DNA of 64,000 nucleotides from Pseudoxanthomonas mexicana. Lineage in GTDB: Bacteria > Pseudomonadota > Gammaproteobacteria > Xanthomonadales > Xanthomonadaceae. Numbering within the stretch: position 1 is the first letter of the stretch; each line of letters opens with the position of its first letter. The position numbers were made by a program, and so were the translations under genes. This document shows positions 51,624 to 60,405 of the stretch, piece by piece. The stretch is from positions 62,001 through 126,000 of the forward strand of contig NZ_LSIF01000092.1 in NCBI RefSeq assembly GCF_001556105.1, written 5' to 3'. The notes beneath the pieces are model-generated. The model ran no database searches and was not told where the DNA came from. It saw nothing but the letters and a program-made list of their open reading frames with translations.

Positions 51624-52412
51624 ATGACGCTTGCCGACGCTCCCGCCGTGCACCTGTCCGGTCTCCGCCTTGATCGCGGCGGCCGAACGATCCTGCGCGG
51701 CATCGACCTGACCGTGCCGCGCGGCAGCATCGCCGCGGTGCTCGGTCCGTCCGGTAGCGGCAAGTCGACGATGCTGGCCGCGCTGACCGGCGAACTGCCG
51801 CCCGCTGCGGGCACGGTCGAGGTGTTCGGCCAGCCCGTGCCGCACCGCAGCCGCGCGCTGCTGGAGATGCGCAAGGGCGTGGGCGTGCTGCTGCAGGGCA
51901 ACGGCCTGCTGACCGACCTGACGGTGGCGGAAAACGTGGCGCTGCCGCTGCGCACGCACACGACGCTGGCGGATGCGCTGATCCGCCGGCTGGTCGAATT
52001 CAAGTTGAACGCGGTCGGCCTGCGCGCCGCCGCCGATGCGTATCCGCGCGAACTGTCCGGCGGCATGGCGCGCCGCGTGGCCCTGGCCCGCGCGCTGGCG
52101 CTGGATCCGCCGCTGATGATCTACGACGAGCCGCTGACCGGGCTGGACCCGATCGCCTCGGGCGTGATCATGAGCCTGATCCAGCGCCTCAATGACACGC
52201 TGGGGCTGACCAGCATCATCGTCACCCACCACGTGCACGAGACGCTCCCGATCGCCGACCAGGCGGTCGTGATCGCCAACGGCGGACTGGTGTTCTCCGG
52301 TACGCCGACGGAACTGGAAGCCTCCTCGGATCCGCTGGTGCAGCAGTTCCTGCGCGGCGAGCCGGACGGCCCGATCGCGTTCGACACGGTCAAGCGCGGG
52401 GAGGCGGCCTGA
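51624..52412 (+). CDS. mlaF: Phospholipid ABC transporter ATP-binding protein MlaF
   Basis: ATPase of the inner-membrane MlaFEDB complex, which moves phospholipids between membranes to keep outer-leaflet asymmetry. The 262 residues include Walker A GPSGSGKST near 41, signature LSGGMARR near 145, Walker B MIYDEP near 166 and the H-loop THHVHE. First gene of the six-gene mla unit; its stop overlaps the mlaE start by one base. Confidence 0.96.
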   Translation: MTLADAPAVHLSGLRLDRGGRTILRGIDLTVPRGSIAAVLGPSGSGKSTMLAALTGELPPAAGTVEVFGQPVPHRSRALLEMRKGVGVLLQGNGLLTDLTVAENVALPLRTHTTLADALIRRLVEFKLNAVGLRAAADAYPRELSGGMARRVALARALALDPPLMIYDEPLTGLDPIASGVIMSLIQRLNDTLGLTSIIVTHHVHETLPIADQAVVIANGGLVFSGTPTELEASSDPLVQQFLRGEPDGPIAFDTVKRGEAA

Positions 52413-53164
52413 TGCCCTTCGTCGCCGCCACCCGTTCGCTGGGCCGTGCCGGCCTGTTTTCGCTGTCGGTACTGCGCGCCTCGGCGCCGACCCGCGACTT
52501 CTTCGCCGAACTGACCCGCGAGATCTACAAGATCGGTGGGCGCTCGCTGCCGATCATCGCCGTGGGCGGCGCGTTCGTGGGCCTGGTGCTGACGCTGCAG
52601 GGCTACCGCACGCTGACCACGTTCGGCGCGGCGGACGCGCTGTCGACGCTGCTGGGCCTGTCGCTGTACCGCGAACTCGGCCCGGTGCTGACCGCACTGC
52701 TGTTCATCGGCCGCGCCGGCAGCTCGATCGCCGCCGAGCTGGGCCTGATGCGCGCCACCGACCAGATCAAGGCGCTCGAGCTGATGGCCATCGATCCGGT
52801 CGCGAAGGCCGTGGCGCCGCGCTTCTGGGCGGCGGTGCTGACGGTGCCGCTGCTGACCGGCTTCTTCTGCTCGCTGGCGATCAGCGCCAGCTACTTCGAA
52901 GCCGTGCACGTGCTCGGCCTCGACAACGGCACGTTCTGGTCGGCGCTGCAAAACAGCGTCGACTTCTGGGACGACTTCGGCGTGGCATTGCTGAAGTCGG
53001 CCGTCTTCGGCGGCACCAGCGCACTGGTCGCGGCCTACGTGGGCTTCCACGCCGAGCCGACCATCGAAGGCACGTCGGTGGCCACCACCCGCGCGGTGGT
53101 GAACGCCTCGCTGCTGGTGCTGATGTTCAATTTCGTCATGTCTGCATTGCTGTTCAGGAGCTGA
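52412..53164 (+). CDS. mlaE: Phospholipid ABC transporter permease MlaE
   Basis: Permease subunit of the Mla complex, 250 residues, with five or six membrane segments. The family-defining central stretch SLYRELGPVLTALLFIGRAGSSIAAELG is present, followed by QIKALELMAIDP, which contacts the ATPase. The C-terminal helix ends near AVVNASLLVLMFNFVMSALLF. Three bases separate it from mlaD. Confidence 0.96.
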   Translation: MPFVAATRSLGRAGLFSLSVLRASAPTRDFFAELTREIYKIGGRSLPIIAVGGAFVGLVLTLQGYRTLTTFGAADALSTLLGLSLYRELGPVLTALLFIGRAGSSIAAELGLMRATDQIKALELMAIDPVAKAVAPRFWAAVLTVPLLTGFFCSLAISASYFEAVHVLGLDNGTFWSALQNSVDFWDDFGVALLKSAVFGGTSALVAAYVGFHAEPTIEGTSVATTRAVVNASLLVLMFNFVMSALLFRS

Positions 53165-53167
53165 CCC

Positions 53168-53710
53168 ATGTCCGTCCGTGGACCCCGTCTCGAATTCGCC
53201 GTCGGCGCCTTCCTGCTGCTGGCCCTGGCCTCGCTGCTGGTGCTCGCGCTGGCGTCCACCAACAAGCGTTTCGGCGTGGGCGGCGGCAGCTACGAGCTGA
53301 CCGCGCGCTTCTCCAACCTCGGCCAGCTGCGCAAGCAGGCGCCGGTGAAGATCGGCGGCGTGGTGATCGGTCAGGTGTCCGACATCCGGCTGGACCCGGT
53401 GAAGTTCGACTCGCTGGTCACGCTGTCCATCGACAGCCAGTACAAGGACCTGCCGGCCGACACCGCGGCCGGCATCTTCACCAGCGGCCTGCTGGGCGAG
53501 AACTACATCGGGCTGTCGCCGGGCGGCGATCCCGAGGTGCTGAAGCCGGGCGAGGAGATCGCCTTCACCCAGCCGGCGGTGGACCTGCTGCAGCTGGCCG
53601 GCAAGTACATGTTCAGCGGCGGCGCCAACAATGCCGACGCAGGCTCCGGGGAGACCCCGGCCAGCGGCGAGACCGCCGCTCCCCCCGTTAAGGAAGAACC
53701 GACGCCGTGA
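53168..53710 (+). CDS. mlaD: Phospholipid ABC transporter substrate-binding MCE protein MlaD
   Basis: A 180-residue single-MCE protein: membrane helix near 10-29, then the MCE domain (FSNLGQLRKQAPVKIGGVVIGQV, SQYKDLPADTAAGIFTSGLLGENYIGL). It forms the hexameric ring on MlaE that passes lipids. The C-terminal tail is Glu/Pro-rich and slightly longer than needed. Overlaps mlaC by four bases (GTGA). Confidence 0.95.
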   Translation: MSVRGPRLEFAVGAFLLLALASLLVLALASTNKRFGVGGGSYELTARFSNLGQLRKQAPVKIGGVVIGQVSDIRLDPVKFDSLVTLSIDSQYKDLPADTAAGIFTSGLLGENYIGLSPGGDPEVLKPGEEIAFTQPAVDLLQLAGKYMFSGGANNADAGSGETPASGETAAPPVKEEPTP

Positions 53711-54381
53711 AGACCCTCATCAAGCCCTCCCTGCTCTCCGTCGTGCTGTCGGCCGCGCTGCTGGCGTCCGCGCCGGTCGCCGTGTTCGCCCAGGCCGCGG
53801 CACCGGCTGCCGCCGCCAAGCAGAACAGCGCCAGCCAGGTCGTGCTGGCCAGCAGCACGCGCATCCTGACCACGCTCGACCAGCGCCGCGCCGAGTTCAA
53901 GTCGAACCCCGCCGCACTGCGCCAGTTCGTCACCGGCGAGTTCAACACGTTGTTCGACGGGGACTACGCCGCCCGCCTGGTGCTGGGCGTGCACGGCCGC
54001 GGCGCCGCCGATGCCGACGTGAAGCTGTTCGGCCAGGCGCTGACCGAACGGCTGCTGTCGGCCTACGGCGCGCGCCTGGCGGACTTCAACGCGCGCCTGA
54101 AGGTGCGGGTGAAGTCCGAAACCCCGCTGCCCGGCGGCCGTGGCGTGAAGGTCGATACCGAGTTCGTGCAGGCCGACCAGACCGTCACCCCGATCACCTT
54201 CTACGCGCGCAACGTGGGCGGTCAGTGGAAGGTGTTCGACGTGCTGCCGGAAGGCGTGTCGTTCGTGCAGACGTTCAAGACCCAGTTCGACACGCCGTTG
54301 CGGCAGAAGTCCATCGCCCAGGTGGCGGCGGACCTGAAGTCCGGCAAGCTGCAGGTCAACGGCAGTGGCAGCGGCAACTGA
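53707..54381 (+). CDS. mlaC: Periplasmic phospholipid-binding protein MlaC
   Basis: Soluble shuttle between MlaA-OmpC-type complexes and MlaD. 224 residues; a GTG start at 53707 and a signal peptide (SVVLSAALLASAPVAVFA). The Tol-Ttg2/MlaC domain is seen in RRAEFKSNPAALRQFVTGEF, PLPGGRGVKVDTEF and YARNVGGQWKVFDVLPEGVS. mlaB starts inside its last codons. Confidence 0.94.
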   Translation: MKTLIKPSLLSVVLSAALLASAPVAVFAQAAAPAAAAKQNSASQVVLASSTRILTTLDQRRAEFKSNPAALRQFVTGEFNTLFDGDYAARLVLGVHGRGAADADVKLFGQALTERLLSAYGARLADFNARLKVRVKSETPLPGGRGVKVDTEFVQADQTVTPITFYARNVGGQWKVFDVLPEGVSFVQTFKTQFDTPLRQKSIAQVAADLKSGKLQVNGSGSGN

Positions 54382-54667
54382 CGCCGGCCTTCGCCGCGAC
54401 GGCGACGCGCTCGTGTTCACGGGCGCGCTGGACCGTGCGGCCGCCGCAGCGTTGTGGCCGCCGGCGTCGGCGCAACTGGCCGGCGCGCAACGCATCGTGC
54501 TGACCAACGTCACTACCGTCGACAGTGCCGGGCTGGCACTGTTGGCCGAGCTGGCTGCGCGCCTGCGCGCCGGCGGTACCGCGCCCCGCTTCGAAGGACA
54601 GCCCGCGGGTCTCGCCGACCTGCAGGCCGCCTACCGTCTGACACCGGAACTGGATTTCCCGGCGTAA
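54365..54667 (+). CDS. mlaB: STAS-domain protein MlaB
   Basis: A 100-residue STAS protein that binds MlaF and promotes assembly of the complex. It has GDALVFTGALDRAAAAALW at the start and the core VLTNVTTVDSAGLALLAELA; the Ser in VDSAGL is the conserved STAS site. GTG start at 54365, overlapping mlaC by 17 bases in another frame. Confidence 0.9.
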   Translation: MAAATDAGLRRDGDALVFTGALDRAAAAALWPPASAQLAGAQRIVLTNVTTVDSAGLALLAELAARLRAGGTAPRFEGQPAGLADLQAAYRLTPELDFPA

Positions 54668-54701
54668 CCCCCATCCCCCGCAGTAGTCCCCAGGAATCAG
54701 G

Positions 54702-55697
54702 ATGAATCTGTTCCGTTTCAGCACCGTGGTCCTGCTGGCCGCCCTGGCGAGCGCATGCGCATCGGCACCCACGCCGTCGGCGACTGCGCCGGCCGACGCG
54801 GTGGTGGTCGACAGCACCGCCGCCACGCTACCGCCCGAACCCCCGATCGATCCCGCCACCATCGACGCCCCGTCGCCTGCCGACGCTGGCACGGTGTCGG
54901 CCGCGGAGGACGACTTCGCCGAGATCTACGGCAGTGGCGCCTACGACCCGGTCGCCGACCCGACCCTGCCAGCACCCGCGCAGGCGCCGGCGTCCTACGA
55001 CCCGTGGGAGAAGTTCAACCGCAAGGTGCACACCTTCAACAACGCCGTGGACCGTGCCGTCGCGCGCCCGCTGGCGCGTGTCTACGTCGCGGCGATACCG
55101 CGGCCCGTGCGATTGGGCGTCGGCAACTTCTTCGACAACCTGCGCCAGCCGCTGACGATGGTGAACCAGCTGCTGCAGGGGCGTCCGCGCGATGCCACGC
55201 AGACGTTCGGCCGCTTCGTGCTGAATTCCACGGTGGGCATCGGCGGCATCTTCGATCCCGCCAGCGACCTGAAGATGAAGCGTCGCAGCGAGGATTTCGG
55301 ACAGACGCTGGGCACGTGGGGCTGGAAGCGCTCGCGTTATGTCGAGTTGCCGTTCTTCGGCCCGCGCACGGTGCGTGACGTACTTGGCTTGGCAGGTGAC
55401 ATGCCACTGAGCCCGGTGCGGCAGATCGAGGACGACAAGCTGCGCATCTTCCTGCAGGGCCTGAACCTGGTGGACACGCGTGCCCAACTGCTGTCGCTGG
55501 ACAGCCTGCGTGAGGGCGCGGTGGACGACTACGCGCTGGTCCGCGATTCGTGGCTGCAGCGCCGCAACTACCAGATCGAAAGCCACCGCACCCAGAAGCA
55601 GACCGAAGAGGAACTGCCGGAGTACCTGCAGGACGAGAACACGCCGACCGTGCCGGCCGATGCCATGCCGATGCCGGAGATCAGCGGCGGCGGTTGA
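54702..55697 (+). CDS. mlaA: Outer-membrane phospholipid-removal lipoprotein MlaA (VacJ)
   Basis: A 331-residue lipoprotein that extracts phospholipids from the outer leaflet for MlaC. Lipobox ALASAC at the N-terminus; an extra acidic and proline-rich segment of about 75 residues (DFAEIYGSGAYDPVADP...) precedes the VacJ domain, which starts at YDPWEKFNRKVHTFNNAVDR. RFVLNSTVGIGGIFDPAS and SEDFGQTLGTWG are core motifs. It lies 34 bases after mlaB and ends in a terminator, so all six mla genes form one unit, unlike E. coli where mlaA is elsewhere. Confidence 0.96.
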   Translation: MNLFRFSTVVLLAALASACASAPTPSATAPADAVVVDSTAATLPPEPPIDPATIDAPSPADAGTVSAAEDDFAEIYGSGAYDPVADPTLPAPAQAPASYDPWEKFNRKVHTFNNAVDRAVARPLARVYVAAIPRPVRLGVGNFFDNLRQPLTMVNQLLQGRPRDATQTFGRFVLNSTVGIGGIFDPASDLKMKRRSEDFGQTLGTWGWKRSRYVELPFFGPRTVRDVLGLAGDMPLSPVRQIEDDKLRIFLQGLNLVDTRAQLLSLDSLREGAVDDYALVRDSWLQRRNYQIESHRTQKQTEEELPEYLQDENTPTVPADAMPMPEISGGG

Positions 55698-55720
55698 GCC
55701 TGCACCGAGTTCGACAAGAA

Positions 55721-55751
55721 GAAACGGCGCCGCGAGGCGCCGTTTCTTTTT
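55721..55751 (+). terminator. Rho-independent terminator of the mla operon
   Basis: Perfect 11-base stem GAAACGGCGCC-gcga-GGCGCCGTTTC followed by TTTTTAT, 24 bases after mlaA. Confidence 0.92.
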
Positions 55752-55756
55752 ATGTC

Positions 55757-55816
55757 GTGGGAGCGACGTCAGTCGCGATCGCTCTACCAGGCCATCGCGA
55801 CTGACGTCGCTCCCAC
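55757..55816. repeat. Paired GAGCGACGTNAGTCGC palindrome, copy 6 (perfect, 23-base arms)
   Basis: Arms 55757-55779 and 55794-55816 are exact complements with C at the variable base. It directly follows the mla terminator and precedes the rmuC stop on the other strand (convergent genes). Confidence 0.9.
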
Positions 55817-55826
55817 AGCGAATAGC

Positions 55827-57173
55827 TCACTCCGCCTCGTCGCCACCCAGCAGCTTCGCGGAATCGCCACTGCTGGGCAGCGATTCGACCTCGCGCAGGC
55901 TACGCTCGATGGCACGCGTGCGCACGCCCGTCTGGTCGATCTGCTTGCTGGCCTGGTCGAGCTTGGTCTTCACCGAATCCATCACGTCGCCGAACTTGCC
56001 GAACTCGCGCTTGGCGTTCGCCAGGATGTTCCAGACCTCCGCCGACCGCTTCTCGATCGCCACGGTGCGGAACCCGACCTGCAGGCTGGTCAGCAGCGCC
56101 AGCAGCGTGGTCGGTCCGGCGATGGTGATGCGCTGGTCGCGCTGGATGGCCTCGAACAATCCGGGACGCCGCAACACTTCGGCATACAGGCCCTCGGTGG
56201 GCAGGAACATGATGGCGAATTCGGTGGTGTGCGGCACCGCAATGTACTTGCGGATCTCCTGCGCCTGCTTGCGCACGGCGCGTTCCAGTGCATCGCCGGC
56301 TTGCTTGACCGCATCGGCGTCCGCACGCTCCTGCGCATCGAGCAGGCGTTCGTAATCCTCGCGCGGAAACTTGGCGTCGATCGGGAGCCACACCACGGCA
56401 TCGCCGGTGGAACCGGGAAAGCGCACGGCGAATTCGACGCGTTCACCGCTTCCCGGCACGGTGGCCACGTTGCCGGCGTACTGGTCAGGCGCGAATACCT
56501 GCTCCAGCAATCCCGCCAACTGCACTTCGCCGAACACGCCGCGACTCTTCACGTTGGTCAGCACGCGCTGCAATCCGCCAACGTCTGCCGCCAGCTTGTT
56601 CATGTCGCCCAGGCCCTGATGGACCTGCGCCAGCATGCGGGTGACGTTGCCGAAGCTTTCGGTCAGGCGCGTTTCCAGCGTGGCGTGCAGTTTCTCGTCG
56701 ACCGTCGCGCGCATCTGCTCCAGCTTCTGCGCATTGTCGGCCTGCAGTTCCTTCAACCGGCCTTCCAGCGTGGTGCGCATCTCGCCGATGCGCTGTTCGT
56801 TGCGCTGGGTCAGTTCGTTGAGCCGCTGGCTGAGTGTGTCGGCGAAGCGCTGCTGCGACTCTGCGCCTTCCAGCCGCCCCTTGCGCGCGTCCTCGGTCAA
56901 CGTGTCGCGCAACACGTCCAGACGCTGGTCGGTGCGCGTGCCGAGGTCGGCGAGATTGCGGGCGAAGCCGTCGATGCGTACTTCCTGCGCCCGCGACAGG
57001 CCTTCCAGCTGCTCGCGCAACTCACCGCGGCCTTCGCGCTGCTCGTCGCGCAGCGCGCGCTCGAGCAGGTCGCCGATGCGTGCCTCCGGCCGGCGCATTA
57101 CCAGCACCGCCAGCAGCACCACGGCGATTGCCACGAGGATCAGGAGGAGGACGAGCAAGGTCTGGGAATCCAT
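55827..57173 (-). CDS. rmuC: DNA recombination protein RmuC
   Basis: A 448-residue RmuC-family protein that limits recombination between inverted repeats; it has a nuclease-like core. An N-terminal membrane helix (LLVLLLILVAIAVVLLAVLV) is followed by a long coiled coil (about 40-200) and the RmuC domain: GVFGEVQLAGLLEQV, LPIDAKFPREDYERLL and AIMFLPTEGLYAEVL. ATG 57173. Divergent from a permease across 267 bases in which no feature is recognised. Confidence 0.94.
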   Translation of the reverse strand: MDSQTLLVLLLILVAIAVVLLAVLVMRRPEARIGDLLERALRDEQREGRGELREQLEGLSRAQEVRIDGFARNLADLGTRTDQRLDVLRDTLTEDARKGRLEGAESQQRFADTLSQRLNELTQRNEQRIGEMRTTLEGRLKELQADNAQKLEQMRATVDEKLHATLETRLTESFGNVTRMLAQVHQGLGDMNKLAADVGGLQRVLTNVKSRGVFGEVQLAGLLEQVFAPDQYAGNVATVPGSGERVEFAVRFPGSTGDAVVWLPIDAKFPREDYERLLDAQERADADAVKQAGDALERAVRKQAQEIRKYIAVPHTTEFAIMFLPTEGLYAEVLRRPGLFEAIQRDQRITIAGPTTLLALLTSLQVGFRTVAIEKRSAEVWNILANAKREFGKFGDVMDSVKTKLDQASKQIDQTGVRTRAIERSLREVESLPSSGDSAKLLGGDEAE

Positions 57174-57440
57174 GCCGACAGTGTAGCCGCTGGCGTCTCA
57201 CCGCCTGAGGCAGCGGAGGCCCTGGCGGCGCCCATCCGATCCACCTATCTTCATGCGTGTGCGCACGAACGCAACCTGCGCCGGTGTCTGCGTGGTGCGC
57301 CGCCGATTGCCAGCCCGTGCCCCGGCCGCTTAGGCTGCGGGCTGTCGCGGAGGACAGCACGTCCACGCCACCCCCCACTTATCGCCTGCGCTGGCGCACC
57401 GCCCGCGCGCTGTCCCGTTGACGCACCCCGAGGAGTTTCC

Positions 57441-58877
57441 ATGACCTGGCTACGGCGCAAATCCATCGACCGGATCACCGAGCACGAAGAAGGCCGGCGA
57501 CTGGTCCCCACGCTGAGCTGGCCGCACCTGGTGGCGCTGGGCATCGGCGCCATCGTCGGTACCGGCATCTACACGCTGATCGGCGTGGGCGCCGAAAAGG
57601 CCGGTCCTGCCGTGCTGATCTCCTTCGTGGTCGCCGGCGTGGTCTGTGCCTGCGCGGCGCTGGCGTATGCCGAACTGTCGACGATGATGCCGGCCGCCGG
57701 CAGCGCCTACACCTACAGCTATGGCGTGCTCGGCGAATCGATCGCCTGGATCGTCGGCTGGAGCCTGATCCTCGAGTACTCGCTGGTCGTCAGCACGGTG
57801 GCGGTTGGCTGGTCCGGCTACTTCGTCGGCTTCCTCGAATGGGTGCAGCTGACCTTCGGCTGGAACGTAACGCTACCCGCGGCGTTGTCGGCCGGGCCGC
57901 ACGCCGGTGGCGTGCTGAACCTGCCGGCCATCGTCATCACCTTCCTGGTCGCCGGCATGCTGATCGCCGGTACCCGCGAGAGCGCCACGCTCAACGCGAT
58001 CCTGGTGGTGTTCAAGCTGATCGCGCTGGCGGTGTTCATCGCAGTGGCGCTGCCCGCGTTCAATGCGGACAACCTGCAGCCGTTCATGCCGTACGGCTTC
58101 CCCAAGTCGATCGGACCCGACGGCGTCGAACGCGGCGTGATGGCGGCAGCGGCGATCATCTTCTTCGCGTTCTACGGCTTCGATGCGATCTCCACCGCCG
58201 CCGAGGAAACCAAGAATCCCGGCCGCGACCTGTCGATCGGCATCATCGGTTCCATGGTCGGCTGCACGCTGATCTACCTGGTGGTCGCGGTGGCTGCGGT
58301 CGGCGCACTGAGCTACACCATGTTCGGCCAGAGCGCCGAGCCGCTGGCGCTGATCATGCGCGAACTGGGACATGGCACCGCCGCGCTGGTGATCGGCATC
58401 GTGGCGATCGTCGCGCTGCCGACCGTGCTGCTGGCGTTCTTCTACGGCCAGAGCCGCATCTTCTTCGTGATGTCGCGCGACGGCCTGCTGCCGCGCAGCC
58501 TGTCGAAGGTCAACGCACGTACCGGCACGCCGGTGGCGATCACCGTGTTCACCGCGGTGCTGGTCGCGGCGCTGGCCGGCGTCGCGCGGCTGGACGAAAT
58601 CGCGGCGCTCGCCAATGCCGGCACGCTGGCCGCCTTCGTCGCCGTCGGCGTCTGTCTGCTGGTGTTGCGCACGCGCGAACCCAACCGTCCGCGCGTGTTC
58701 CGCACGCCGCTGGCGTGGGTGGTCGGCCCGGTCGCGATCCTCGGCTGCCTGTACCTGTTCTGGAGCCTGCCGCATCGCACACAGCTGTGGTTCCTCATCT
58801 GGAACGTGGTCGGCATCGTCGTCTACCTGGCCTACAGCCGCCGCAACAGCATGCTGGCGAAGGGCGGCGACGCCTGA
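57441..58877 (+). CDS. APC-family cationic amino-acid permease (YhdG/CAT-like)
   Basis: A 478-residue inner-membrane transporter with about 12-14 helices. MTWLRRKSIDRI and LVALGIGAIVGTGIYTLIGVGAEKAGPA mark the CAT branch of the APC superfamily, and FFAFYGFDAISTAAEETKNPGRDL is the diagnostic central motif. Substrates are likely cationic amino acids, but this is by family. GAGGAG precedes ATG 57441; a terminator follows. Confidence 0.92.
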   Translation: MTWLRRKSIDRITEHEEGRRLVPTLSWPHLVALGIGAIVGTGIYTLIGVGAEKAGPAVLISFVVAGVVCACAALAYAELSTMMPAAGSAYTYSYGVLGESIAWIVGWSLILEYSLVVSTVAVGWSGYFVGFLEWVQLTFGWNVTLPAALSAGPHAGGVLNLPAIVITFLVAGMLIAGTRESATLNAILVVFKLIALAVFIAVALPAFNADNLQPFMPYGFPKSIGPDGVERGVMAAAAIIFFAFYGFDAISTAAEETKNPGRDLSIGIIGSMVGCTLIYLVVAVAAVGALSYTMFGQSAEPLALIMRELGHGTAALVIGIVAIVALPTVLLAFFYGQSRIFFVMSRDGLLPRSLSKVNARTGTPVAITVFTAVLVAALAGVARLDEIAALANAGTLAAFVAVGVCLLVLRTREPNRPRVFRTPLAWVVGPVAILGCLYLFWSLPHRTQLWFLIWNVVGIVVYLAYSRRNSMLAKGGDA

Positions 58878-58903
58878 TCGCATTACCCAGCGTGGTGACG
58901 AAG

Positions 58904-58930
58904 AAGCGGGCTTCGGCCCGCTTTTTCTTT
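58904..58930 (+). terminator. Rho-independent terminator after the permease gene
   Basis: Perfect eight-base stem AAGCGGGC-ttcg-GCCCGCTT with a UUCG loop, followed by TTTCTTT. Confidence 0.9.
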
Positions 58931-59048
58931 GTCCGCGCATCGGGGATCCGCGCGCGCCATACGCATGCGTGTGCAGGCGTGGCGCTTCATTCCCAGCGCC
59001 CGCGGCACTAAGATGCCGCGCAGGCACACCATCCCCCGGGTTACGACG

Positions 59049-60266
59049 TTGATCATCCATCCCAAAGTCCGCGGCTTCATCTGCACCACCACCCATCCGC
59101 TCGGCTGCGAGCTCAACGTGCGCGACCAGATCGCCGCGACGCGCGCGCAGGGCGTGCGCAACGACGGGCCGAAGAAGGTGCTGGTGATCGGTGCGTCCAG
59201 CGGCTACGGCCTGGCGGCGCGCATCAGCGCGGCGTTCGGCTTCGGCGCGGACACGCTGGGCGTGTTCTTCGAGAAGCCGGGCAGCGAGAAGAAGGCCGGC
59301 ACCGCCGGCTGGTACAACTCCGCCGCGTTCGACAAGGCGGCGAAGGACGCCGGCCTGTACAGCCGCTCGATCAACGGCGATGCGTTCTCCGACGAGGCGC
59401 GCGCCCAGGTCATCGACCTGATCAAGAACGAGATGGGCGGCCAGGTCGACCTGGTCATCTATTCGCTGGCCTCGCCGGTGCGCAAGCTGCCGACGACCGG
59501 TGAAGTGAAGCGCTCCGCGCTGAAGCCGATCGGCGCGCCGTACACCTCGACCGCCGTGGACACCAACAAGGACGTCATCACCCACGCGACCATCGAACCG
59601 GCCACCGAGCAGGAAATCGAGGACACGGTCACCGTGATGGGCGGCCAGGACTGGGAACTGTGGATCGATGCACTGGCCACCGCCGGCGTGCTGGCTGAGG
59701 GCGCACGCACGGTGGCTTTCAGCTACATCGGTACCGACATCACCTGGCCGATCTACTGGCACGGTGCGCTGGGCCGCGCGAAGGTCGACCTGGACCAGAC
59801 CGCGCAGCGCCTGGACAAACGCCTGAAGAAGACCGGCGGCACCGCCAATGTCGCGGTGCTGAAGTCGGTGGTGACGCAAGCCAGCTCCGCGATCCCGGTG
59901 ATGCCGCTGTACATCAGCATCGTGTTCAAGGTGATGAAGGAGTTGGGCCTGCACGAAGGCACGATCGAGCAGCTCGACCGTCTGTTCCGCGACCGCATGT
60001 ACCGTACCGACGGTGCGCAAGCCGAGACCGACGACGAGAACCGCCTGCGCCTGGACGACTGGGAACTGAAGCCGGAAGTGCAGGACCAGGCCAAGGCGCT
60101 GTGGCCGCAGGTCACCAGCGAGAACCTGTTCGAGCTGACCGACTACGCCAACTACAAGCATGAGTTCCTGAAGCTGTTCGGTTTCGAACGCGGCGACGTG
60201 GACTACGACGCCGATGTGAACCCGGACGTGCAGTTCGACTGCATCGAGTTGTCGCCGGAAGGCTAA
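59049..60266 (+). CDS. fabV: Enoyl-[acyl-carrier-protein] reductase FabV
   Basis: NADH-dependent enoyl-ACP reductase for the last step of fatty-acid elongation; FabV enzymes tolerate triclosan. 405 residues. [17 protein letters not shown] is the cofactor loop, and [10 protein letters not shown] near residue 237 gives the Y-x8-K active site. Homologues begin [10 protein letters not shown]; here that reading uses TTG at 59049 (TTG-ATC-ATC-CAT), with an alternative ATG at 59013 ([10 protein letters not shown]) that adds residues unlike the family. No clear ribosome site is seen. No fabI is visible nearby. Confidence 0.96.
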   Translation: MIIHPKVRGFICTTTHPLGCELNVRDQIAATRAQGVRNDGPKKVLVIGASSGYGLAARISAAFGFGADTLGVFFEKPGSEKKAGTAGWYNSAAFDKAAKDAGLYSRSINGDAFSDEARAQVIDLIKNEMGGQVDLVIYSLASPVRKLPTTGEVKRSALKPIGAPYTSTAVDTNKDVITHATIEPATEQEIEDTVTVMGGQDWELWIDALATAGVLAEGARTVAFSYIGTDITWPIYWHGALGRAKVDLDQTAQRLDKRLKKTGGTANVAVLKSVVTQASSAIPVMPLYISIVFKVMKELGLHEGTIEQLDRLFRDRMYRTDGAQAETDDENRLRLDDWELKPEVQDQAKALWPQVTSENLFELTDYANYKHEFLKLFGFERGDVDYDADVNPDVQFDCIELSPEG

Positions 60267-60285
60267 ATCCTCCTACGGCGAGAAG

Positions 60286-60315
60286 AAAGGCGGGCCGAGG
60301 CCCGCCTTTTTTATT
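60286..60315 (+). terminator. Rho-independent terminator after fabV
   Basis: Ten-base stem AAAGGCGGGC-cgag-GCCCGCCTTT followed by TTTATT. Confidence 0.92.
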
Positions 60316-60327
60316 GGCTACCCATAT

Positions 60328-60400
60328 GCTGTGGGAGCGACGTAAGTCGCGATGGCAGATCGCAGCACAATTTCATCGCGACTTACGTCGCTCCCACAGC
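60328..60400. repeat. Paired GAGCGACGTNAGTCGC palindrome, copy 7 (perfect, 26-base arms)
   Basis: Arms 60328-60353 and 60375-60400 are exact complements with A at the variable base. It directly follows the fabV terminator and lies between convergent genes. Confidence 0.9.
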
Positions 60401-60405
60401 GGACC

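Noticed and set aside
57174..57440. 267-base gap before the permease considered for a riboswitch
   Set aside because: No conserved aptamer blocks recognised on either strand; only a 26-codon frame without a ribosome site.
57873..60161. 762-codon minus-strand frame opposite the permease and fabV
   Set aside because: Spans two real genes and both their terminators; composition artefact.
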